64,000 nucleotides of DNA from Bacteroides thetaiotaomicron VPI-5482 (GTDB lineage: Bacteria > Bacteroidota > Bacteroidia > Bacteroidales > Bacteroidaceae): NCBI RefSeq assembly GCF_000011065.1, contig NC_004663.1, positions 1,798,001-1,862,000 of the forward strand, in the 5' to 3' direction. The notes beneath the pieces were generated by a model, which saw only the letters and a program-made list of their open reading frames with translations, did not search any database and had not been told where the DNA came from. Position numbers and translations under genes: made by a program. Of this stretch, positions 58,095 through 64,000 are shown one piece after another (position 1 is the stretch's first letter; every line of letters starts with the position of its first letter).

Positions 58095-58273
58095 GTGTGT
58101 CAAAAGTAACTAAATTTCCCTCCTTCAGGAAGGAGGGGTGGCTGAAAGCCGGGGTGGTAGGTGTACTTCACAGCTGAAGATCAATAGCTTATATATTCAC
58201 CTACCACCTCCCCCTACGGGTACTCCTCCTTCCTGAAGGAGGAGAGTTTAGTTACTTTTAACTTTTGATACAC
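58095..58273. mobile_element. MITE-like palindromic element upstream of the recombinase gene
   Basis: A 179-bp element with imperfect inverted arms of about 70 bp: the ends read GTGTGTCAAAAGT and ACTTTTGATACAC, followed inward by AACTAAA, CTCCTTCAGGAAGGAGG and GGTGGTAGGTG. It has no coding capacity. The CCTCCTTC/GAAGGAGG hairpin and GGTGGTAGG words are, from memory, common in Bacteroides intergenic regions. It lies in the 554-base gap between the recombinase and module B. Confidence 0.65.
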
Positions 58274-58287
58274 GTACCTTCAGATAC

Positions 58288-58335
58288 AAAAAAACAAAAG
58301 AGGATGCCTCCAGGGAAAAAAGGGCAGGCATCCTC
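58288..58335 (-). terminator. Distal terminator of surface module B
   Basis: On the minus strand GAGGATGCCT (58335-58326) pairs with AGGCATCCTC (58309-58300) and is followed by TTTTGTTTTTTT. It corresponds to the terminator at 52227-52263 of module A. Confidence 0.8.
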
Positions 58336-58576
58336 CTTGGGGCAGAATAAGGTACACTTTCACAAGTATAATCTTATACTGTTACCCCCTGATACAATTT
58401 CTTCACATTCAAGTGAAGAAAGGGGTCTATTGTGGAAACACAGACTTTCACAAGCCCGCACTTCCTATTCATCTCATGTGAGGATTCTCGTACGAATACG
58501 AAAAATGTGGGAAAAAACACCTCACATGAGAATAGGGAATATCTTTTTTAAGAAAAGAGAGTTATAATCACAAATA
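58336..58576 (-). other. Structured 3' region of ompA B
   Basis: About 240 untranslated bases with a CTTCAC-N6-GTGAAG hairpin (near 58399-58416) and a long-range pair CTCATGTGAGG/CCTCACATGAG (near 58476-58537). The elements occur in the same order as in 52264-52512. No credible ORF. Confidence 0.5.
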
Positions 58577-59671
58577 TTATTCCGCTATACAGATACATAC
58601 ACGGTTTTCTTCAGGTTTCTGATAAGGCTGCACCGTATCTCCCTTATAACCAATAACAATTCTATCAGCTACCACTCCTTTAGCTTTCAACATCTCAATC
58701 ACATTCTTTGCACGTTTTTCCGACAAAGTCATATTGATATTCGGGTTACCGGTTTCCTTATCAGCATATCCTGTCACACTTACCTTGGCGGCAGAATGTT
58801 TCTCCAGATATTCTACTAAAGAACTAATCTTGGCTTGCTGATCGTCCTGAATCTTTGCAGAGTTTAAGGCAAAGAAGATATTCTGCTTCAACGGTTCAAT
58901 CACCACTTCCTTTTTGGGTTGCGGTTGTTCTACTACAGGAGCCGGTTTGGGTTGTTCCGTCACTACCGGTTCCGGTTCGTAATAGACCGGGGCGGTTTTA
59001 GTGTAGCTTTTACCCAGTCTGATACTTACACCGACAAGGGCATTCAGTTGCCAGTCACAGTTACCGGCCTTCTTGGAGTTGAACTTATCAGACAAGGCGT
59101 TGGCATTCGCTTCGATATTGATAGACAGGCGGTCGTTTAGGCGAAAGTCGCAACCAAGGCCGAAACGTCCGGCAACGAGGAACTTACCTTCCTGCCAGAG
59201 ATATTCCATCTCATAAGTACGGGTATCGAGCGCATTTGCTTCGTCATTGTCAAAACCACGGTTCAGTCCTACTCCACCAAAAAGATAGCCGTTGAACACA
59301 CGCTTCGGATGGAAGCCACAGAACAAAGTACTGAGATCCGCCATGATGTCTACATTCCCTTGCAGGTATTTATACTGATAGTTCTGACGTGGATTGACCC
59401 ATCCCCCCTTTGCCTGCCAGCCACTTACACCGACACGTGCGCCGAATGCGGGAGCAAACTTGTAACCGACATTAAGAGCAGCTGCCGGAGAAATAAGATC
59501 AGTAAATTCTCCTTCACCTACAGTATGTGCAGCTCCTATTTGTGCTTGAATAAACCAATGAGGTTTAAATATCGTTTTACTTTCTTCTTTGATACGTTGC
59601 TCCTGCGCAAATGCTATTGTAGTACTCAACGCATATACAGCAACTAATATTTTTTTTATATTCATAATCAA
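58577..59671 (-). CDS. OmpA-family outer-membrane protein (module B)
   Basis: A 364-residue paralogue of the protein at 52513-53604. It has a signal peptide (ILVAVYALSTTIAFAQ), a barrel region, the same Pro/Glu linker and a C-terminal OmpA domain (SVTGYADKETGNPNINMTLS, KNVIEMLKAKGVVADRIVIG). The signal peptide and C-terminal domain differ from module A far more than the middle does. DNA 58880-59116 differs from 52816-53052 at a single base. It is the last gene of module B, following the 163-residue lipoprotein gene after 55 bases. Confidence 0.93.
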   Translation of the reverse strand: MIMNIKKILVAVYALSTTIAFAQEQRIKEESKTIFKPHWFIQAQIGAAHTVGEGEFTDLISPAAALNVGYKFAPAFGARVGVSGWQAKGGWVNPRQNYQYKYLQGNVDIMADLSTLFCGFHPKRVFNGYLFGGVGLNRGFDNDEANALDTRTYEMEYLWQEGKFLVAGRFGLGCDFRLNDRLSINIEANANALSDKFNSKKAGNCDWQLNALVGVSIRLGKSYTKTAPVYYEPEPVVTEQPKPAPVVEQPQPKKEVVIEPLKQNIFFALNSAKIQDDQQAKISSLVEYLEKHSAAKVSVTGYADKETGNPNINMTLSEKRAKNVIEMLKAKGVVADRIVIGYKGDTVQPYQKPEENRVCICIAE

Positions 59672-59726
59672 AACCTGTTTAAAAGTCTAAAAACCAATGA
59701 CAACAGTACTCGTCACCATTCATCTA

Positions 59727-60218
59727 CTACTTATCAGTAGCTTCCTTGGTAGCCTCTTTAACGGCAAGATACCAAACTCCGTCTATTTTCACCGGATTAA
59801 ACATAAATCCAATTGTATTTGGCGTATGATCATCCGAACTAGTGTGCTTGAAAAACTCTATCTGAAACTTCACATCGTTATTATCCGTACTTGAAAAAGA
59901 ATAATAATCCAATTTATAATCTACAACAGGAAAATACTTGAATTTTTTCCTCAGTTGTTGTTCCTTCTCAGCGGGAAGAGGTATCGCTTTTCCATCGCGC
60001 AAGATAAAAAGCATCTTCAGCGCTTCATCTATATTTCCGGCTTTCAATGTATCCATGCAACTGCGTGATATGGTAAGTACTTGCACCGTATCTTCAGCTG
60101 TCAACCCCATTAAGAATTCTTCTTTGGGAGTGAGCTGCTTCTTTTTTTCTCCGCATGAGAACAAGAAACAAGAAACGGCAACCAACACACATATATATAA
60201 CAGATCTTTCTTTTTCAT
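59727..60218 (-). CDS. Unrecognised lipoprotein of module B, 163 aa
   Basis: The lipoprotein signal is LYICVLVAVSCFLFSC, then GEKKKQLTPKEEFL. Basic residues after the Cys suggest it stays on the periplasmic side instead of being exported to the surface. The body has a helical part (DTVQVLTISRSCMDTLKAGN) and a beta-rich end with VKIDGVWYLAVKEATKEATD, like small NTF2-like or DUF4878-type proteins. It is present only in module B, between the giant lipoprotein and OmpA. Function unknown. Confidence 0.75.
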   Translation of the reverse strand: MKKKDLLYICVLVAVSCFLFSCGEKKKQLTPKEEFLMGLTAEDTVQVLTISRSCMDTLKAGNIDEALKMLFILRDGKAIPLPAEKEQQLRKKFKYFPVVDYKLDYYSFSSTDNNDVKFQIEFFKHTSSDDHTPNTIGFMFNPVKIDGVWYLAVKEATKEATDK

Positions 60219-60240
60219 TCCGCCTTCAATTCTTATTGTG

Positions 60241-60275
60241 AAGGAGGGTGCACCAATGATCGGCGCACCCTCCTT
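60241..60275 (-). terminator. Intercistronic hairpin after giant lipoprotein B
   Basis: AAGGAGGGTGC (60241-60251) pairs perfectly with GCACCCTCCTT (60265-60275) across 13 bases. No T-tract follows on the minus strand. As in module A, a strong hairpin directly follows the giant lipoprotein stop and precedes the next gene. Confidence 0.6.
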
Positions 60276-60304
60276 ATCAGTGTTTAGTAATGAAACCTTT
60301 ACTA

Positions 60305-63300
60305 TTAGTTACCCATTGTACTCTTAACTGTACAATCTACTGTAGTCTTCACAGTACCCCAAGTATAGGTGAACTCAACCGGGATGCGCAGTTCAAATGT
60401 CTGAACGTTGTTACCGTTGTTTACATACTTGATCTTACCCATAGCTGCAACAATTGCATCATATGTAGCTTGAGTACCACTTGCTTCAGTATTATAAGAA
60501 GAAAGATTTAAAGTAGCAGAAGTAACTTTATTACCATCTTTATCTGTCTGAGTCAATACGATTTTCTCTGTTTTGCTTGACAATAAAGTCTCTCCTAGCT
60601 TACCACCACTTAAGGTAGTTGTAGCATCTGCTATTTTCACTTCTACCTTATTCAATCCGTAGAATGCATACAACCAGCTGTTTGAATAGTCAGTTCCATC
60701 TACGAACTTAACATTACGCCAATCCTGGAAGTTGAACAACTTAGCGATATCCAGAGTAGAACCATTAGCATGAGCATCAACGAATTCTCCACCATCTGTA
60801 CCTACTGCGTCGATAGGACGGAGGAAGTATGCATTGTATGTATTGTTCGTCAAAGACATTGCAATGTTGCAAGGACTGTATGCACAAATACCGATCTTAG
60901 CAAAATGCTTAGCAGCACTATGGCTATATGCATTCAACAACTTCTTAGAAGTATCATTGTTTTCATAAGTAATCTTACCGGTGTTCTGATCGATTGTTGC
61001 AATAACAGTTCCATTAGCATACAACTTCGTATTAGTGAATACACCTGCATCTACTTTCAAAGCATGATCGATCATGTTCTGAGCTGTAGCTTTATATGAA
61101 CCGCCTGTAATACAAGGTGCTGTAGCATTATCTACTGACAATGTATACTTAGTTCCATCAACAGTCAATACATTCTGATCAGCGTCGAAGTAATACTTAT
61201 AACCTCCGGCAGCGCCGTTTTGATTTGCAAATATTACATCAGTATAAGAAGCAAAGTTTGCAGGAGGAGTAAATGTAGGCATACCCTTTTCCCATACCTG
61301 GTTCAAGTCAACTACATAATTCAATGTATTGCCGTTATCTTGCGGATAAGGAACATTCAGACGAGTATTCTGACCATCCTTAGCAACGTCACCGTCACTG
61401 TACCAGTAGTTAGTCAACTTAGTAACAACAGTTCCCTGAGGTTTAGCGACAGCTATCTGCAAAGGCATGTAGATAGGAGCATGAGATGTAGTATTCAGCT
61501 TGCTGACATATCTTACATAAATAGTAGCTGTATGACCTGCCATTTCATAAATACCAGACTGTTCTGCAGTAGTCAAAGTCCAGTGAAGAACTGTATTTGT
61601 TGTACCAGTTTCATCCACCTTTTCTTTCACTGTTCCAATAACCTGTGCAATCGCAGCCGGAACGAATGACTTACCATCGGCTGATTTAGCAAACTGTTTG
61701 GCTACACCACTATCATCTACATCGAATTCATATAAAGCATCGAATTCATCCTTAGACTGAACAGCTGCTTTTTCAAGCAATTGATAAGAAATCTCAGACC
61801 ATGTCAAGATAGCATCAGCCTCATCACATCCAAAGTTGTGAGTGCCTTTGTCGAATACACTTGTAACGATATCATCAACCTGTTTTGCAATTTCAATTTT
61901 AATGAATCCAGCCAAGACAACGCGGCCATCCGCATCTGTCACACGTACTCTAACCAACGGGCGTTTTCCTACAGAAGATACACCTTGCTCGTTAAGAGTC
62001 TCACCGGCAGAGTTTACAATACGCGGAGTAAGTACACCTTCTTTAATAGTGTTTGCATCTGCATATTTACTGTCAGAAGTTACATTTTGACCTGATGTAT
62101 ATTGAATGAACGCGAAGTCATACTTCAAACCATACTTAGCTTCATCTCCATAAGCCCAAACTTTATGAGTACCATCATTTTTTGTTGCTTCAGGCTGACC
62201 TTCACGATTATAGTGAATTGTCAACAGATTCTTCAAATCAATAAAGCTATTATAAGCAACTGTCAAAGTAGGAGCATGTGTGATAGCACCTTCTACAGTC
62301 TTGAACAACTCGTCCGGATTAGCAGATTCCCGGCAATCTTCAGCAGCTAAAGTAGCATCATTAAATGCAATAGCCTGAGGAGTAACCTTAGAAGCATAAA
62401 GCAATGCGTAATCAGATGTTACAGTTGTATCTGCCTGAGCATCACTTTTTGCTTTAACAATTGCCTGCAAAGCCAAGATAGAACCTTCGCCTCCTTGTTT
62501 GATGTCTTTTCCTATTGCTCTGAGTCCTACCGGAAGGATACCTTCATCAGCAGGTTTCATGTCAGCGACTTCAGGAAGAGCCACTGAAGCACGAGAAGAA
62601 ATCACTTCAACATCTCTGGATACAAAAGACAAATCTTCCTTACTTACTTTTGCACTAGACGGATTCAAGTGATAATTAATATATTCAATCGGATTATATT
62701 GAGCTCCGGTACCACCTGTATAGTTCCATTCTTTCGAATCAGTAATTACTTTACACAGAACTTTCTCTGCTTGCTCATCTTCCCATTGAGTAGTAGCTGC
62801 AGTGCTTCCTGCCTTATATGTATAATCCAAATAAGGATATTCGATAGCTTCGATACCGTCTACAAACAAATCAGATTTGAAAACAAGACCTTTCAGAGTC
62901 AATACGTCATTCAAAGCAAATGTAACAGCCTGATCTTTGTACTTAATCGTATAGCCGATAACAACGCCCTCAGCGTTTTTCTTATCTTCAATACTAAGAA
63001 CTCCGTCACCAGGTATAGTTACACCAGTTTCCTTACCATCATACATTACTTTGCCTGTCGTAGGATCCACTGTCAATTTAGAAGGATCAAAAGCATCAGG
63101 AATGGTTGGAGTTGTAGGAGCATCCGGGAATGTAATAGTACCGGACGAAACAACTTCACCGTCTTTCAACAGCGAAATTTTACCTTCCTTATCCACACTA
63201 ATTGAATAAGTCGGCAAATTCTGTCCGATAGTATAAGACACACTGTTGTTCTCTCCATCTACCACAGTCAATTTTCCCGTAGCCGGATCATAAGTAACAG

Positions 63301-63475
63301 ACTTTACAAAAGACCCAACTTTGGCCTGCAAATCTGAAAGACTTTTTGCGAGTTCATCGATTCTGCCGTTTACTGCATCGATGTCGTCGTCATAGTCTTT
63401 ACAAGACGTAAATGTACCTGCAGAAGACGCCAACAGCGCCCCAAACACGACTACACTTAAAAACTTTTTGTTCAT
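60305..63475 (-). CDS. Giant surface lipoprotein of phase-variable module B
   Basis: A 1056-residue paralogue of the module A protein. The signal FGALLASSAGTFTSC, then KDYDDDIDAVNGRIDELAKS, is almost the same, with a short coiled coil (about residues 30-55). Later shared landmarks are INYHLNPSSAKVSKEDLSFV, GKRPLVRVRVTDADG, TYNAYFLRPIDAVG and the C-terminal IPVEFTYTWGTVKTTVDC. The body is Thr/Asp/Lys-rich and beta-like. It is longer than the A protein mainly by insertions in the middle. Surface exposure is inferred from the acidic residues after the lipidated Cys. It is preceded by invertible segment B, also OFF. Confidence 0.8.
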   Translation of the reverse strand: MNKKFLSVVVFGALLASSAGTFTSCKDYDDDIDAVNGRIDELAKSLSDLQAKVGSFVKSVTYDPATGKLTVVDGENNSVSYTIGQNLPTYSISVDKEGKISLLKDGEVVSSGTITFPDAPTTPTIPDAFDPSKLTVDPTTGKVMYDGKETGVTIPGDGVLSIEDKKNAEGVVIGYTIKYKDQAVTFALNDVLTLKGLVFKSDLFVDGIEAIEYPYLDYTYKAGSTAATTQWEDEQAEKVLCKVITDSKEWNYTGGTGAQYNPIEYINYHLNPSSAKVSKEDLSFVSRDVEVISSRASVALPEVADMKPADEGILPVGLRAIGKDIKQGGEGSILALQAIVKAKSDAQADTTVTSDYALLYASKVTPQAIAFNDATLAAEDCRESANPDELFKTVEGAITHAPTLTVAYNSFIDLKNLLTIHYNREGQPEATKNDGTHKVWAYGDEAKYGLKYDFAFIQYTSGQNVTSDSKYADANTIKEGVLTPRIVNSAGETLNEQGVSSVGKRPLVRVRVTDADGRVVLAGFIKIEIAKQVDDIVTSVFDKGTHNFGCDEADAILTWSEISYQLLEKAAVQSKDEFDALYEFDVDDSGVAKQFAKSADGKSFVPAAIAQVIGTVKEKVDETGTTNTVLHWTLTTAEQSGIYEMAGHTATIYVRYVSKLNTTSHAPIYMPLQIAVAKPQGTVVTKLTNYWYSDGDVAKDGQNTRLNVPYPQDNGNTLNYVVDLNQVWEKGMPTFTPPANFASYTDVIFANQNGAAGGYKYYFDADQNVLTVDGTKYTLSVDNATAPCITGGSYKATAQNMIDHALKVDAGVFTNTKLYANGTVIATIDQNTGKITYENNDTSKKLLNAYSHSAAKHFAKIGICAYSPCNIAMSLTNNTYNAYFLRPIDAVGTDGGEFVDAHANGSTLDIAKLFNFQDWRNVKFVDGTDYSNSWLYAFYGLNKVEVKIADATTTLSGGKLGETLLSSKTEKIVLTQTDKDGNKVTSATLNLSSYNTEASGTQATYDAIVAAMGKIKYVNNGNNVQTFELRIPVEFTYTWGTVKTTVDCTVKSTMGN

Positions 63476-63543
63476 AATAAAAAAACTTTTAATTTATAAA
63501 TTAAATAATAAAAATATAGTCTCGCATTGTTGATTTAAAACTC

Positions 63544-63564
63544 TCATGTGTTGTCCCCATTCAT
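63544..63564 (-). CDS. Possible leader peptide MNGDNT in the 5' UTR of module B
   Basis: A six-codon ORF in the same position as MNGDNTWDY of module A, ending early because TGG there reads TGA here. A perfect Shine-Dalgarno sequence lies ten bases upstream of its ATG (63575-63583). Confidence 0.35.
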   Translation of the reverse strand: MNGDNT

Positions 63565-63574
63565 TTTCAGTATA

Positions 63575-63583
63575 ACCTCCTTT
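63575..63583 (-). promoter_or_regulatory. Perfect extended Shine-Dalgarno sequence AAAGGAGGT (module B leader)
   Basis: Identical to the site at 56619-56627, with the same ten-base spacing to the mini-ORF, although nearby bases have diverged. Confidence 0.6.
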
Positions 63584-63656
63584 TCTTTTTTGTTTTACTT
63601 GTGTTCATACTCCACAGGGGGATGAACAAGAAACTTACTCCCAATACTTTTTACCC

Positions 63657-63957
63657 GTTACTTTGTAGGTAACGGGAAAACCTTTGTACCTGCCCTGAGA
63701 GGGTAGATAATACTGAAAAATCATTTGTTGAATGCTGAAACATCTTTACCCCTGCTTCTAAGAGGCGGCAGAGGGGAGGGAAATCTATTATCTAAAATTA
63801 AAAGCTACAAAAGTTTAATGCTAAGAAATCCGCTGTTTTATCGTGTTATTTGTCTTTTTTTAGTTGTTTATCAGAAAAAATATCATTTTTGTTTGCATGT
63901 TTTCCAAAATATATCCATCTTTGCAACGCTATTCAGCTCCGTTACCTACAAAGTAAC
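63657..63957. other. Putative invertible promoter segment B (OFF orientation)
   Basis: A 301-bp segment, the same length as segment A, bounded by GTTACTTTGTAGGTAAC (63657-63673) and its exact reverse complement (63941-63957). The core is CTACAAA instead of CTATGAA. The internal promoter at 63892-63923 points rightward, away from the giant lipoprotein gene. The last 43 bases of the window beyond the right repeat are too short to assign. Confidence 0.78.
63892..63923 (+). promoter_or_regulatory. Promoter inside invertible segment B, pointing away from module B
   Basis: TTTG (63892-63895), a 20-base spacer and CATCTTTG (63916-63923), the same as in segment A. It lies just inside the right inverted repeat. 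Confidence 0.68.
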
Positions 63958-64000
63958 AGCACTAATAATCAAGCTATTAATCCAGTAACTATCCGTTTCA

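Noticed and set aside
1..64000. tRNA, rRNA or prophage genes
   Set aside because: I saw no tRNA-like cloverleaf, rRNA segment or phage structural gene while reading. The single tyrosine recombinase is of the invertase type beside its own sites.

Overview
The window looks like the chromosome of a gut Bacteroides, most like B. thetaiotaomicron or a close relative. The promoters I can find have the Bacteroides layout (TTTG, about 20 bases, TAnnTTTG). Most genes lack a Shine-Dalgarno sequence. The gene families (SusC/BtuG-type surface lipoproteins, gldE beside ssb and mutY, sigma-54 two-component efflux loci, B12 capture operons next to tryptophanase) are typical of Bacteroidales. From memory, a six-gene B12 locus beside tnaA matches 'B12 locus 1' of B. 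thetaiotaomicron. I could not run a search to confirm this.

Layout. 1-2250: 3'-truncated TonB-dependent receptor (minus strand) with an HU-like N-terminal extension. 2251-4515: AT-rich islet with two unrecognised small genes, a possible gene remnant and repeat arrays. 4516-5972: two acetyltransferases and a candidate small RNA. 6059-14767: a tripartite ABC efflux operon (TolC, adaptor, ATPase, permease) read leftward from a sigma-54 promoter with enhancer-like palindromes, diverging from an NtrC-type regulator and its sensor kinase. 14854-32483: housekeeping and envelope genes (AI-2E family permease, glycosyltransferase, RimI, RimK-like ligase, LolE-like permease, aminotransferase, isomerase-like protein, PHP phosphatase, ABC-F, transglutaminase-like protein, OmpR-type two-component pair, AAA/nuclease-like protein). 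32715-43546: thioredoxin-like lipoprotein, then two cobalamin-riboswitch operons: three surface lipoproteins, then BtuB, a BtuG-like fusion and a BtuH-like DUF4465 lipoprotein. 43886-52185: tnaA, a yjdJ/yjdI pair, PPTase, gldE, ssb, mutY, HU, a 30-residue basic protein, RNase G.

52513-64000 holds two paralogous surface modules on the minus strand. Each has a giant lipoprotein (945 or 1056 residues) followed by an OmpA-family protein. Module B has one extra small lipoprotein. A tyrosine recombinase gene lies just upstream of module A. Each module is preceded by a 301-bp segment bounded by perfect 17-bp inverted repeats (GTTAC-N7-GTAAC). The 7-base core is private to each module. A Bacteroides-type promoter inside each segment points away from the lipoprotein gene. 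Both modules therefore look like phase-variable loci captured in the OFF orientation.

The least expected signal is a set of intergenic arrays (2538-2625, 4341-4432, 23222-23331, 33661-33823, 33846-33889, 33939-34048, 43570-43679). All are built from about 22-bp units rich in dyad symmetry, yet each array uses a different unit sequence. The shared feature is the period and architecture, not the sequence. I do not recognise this as a described element family.
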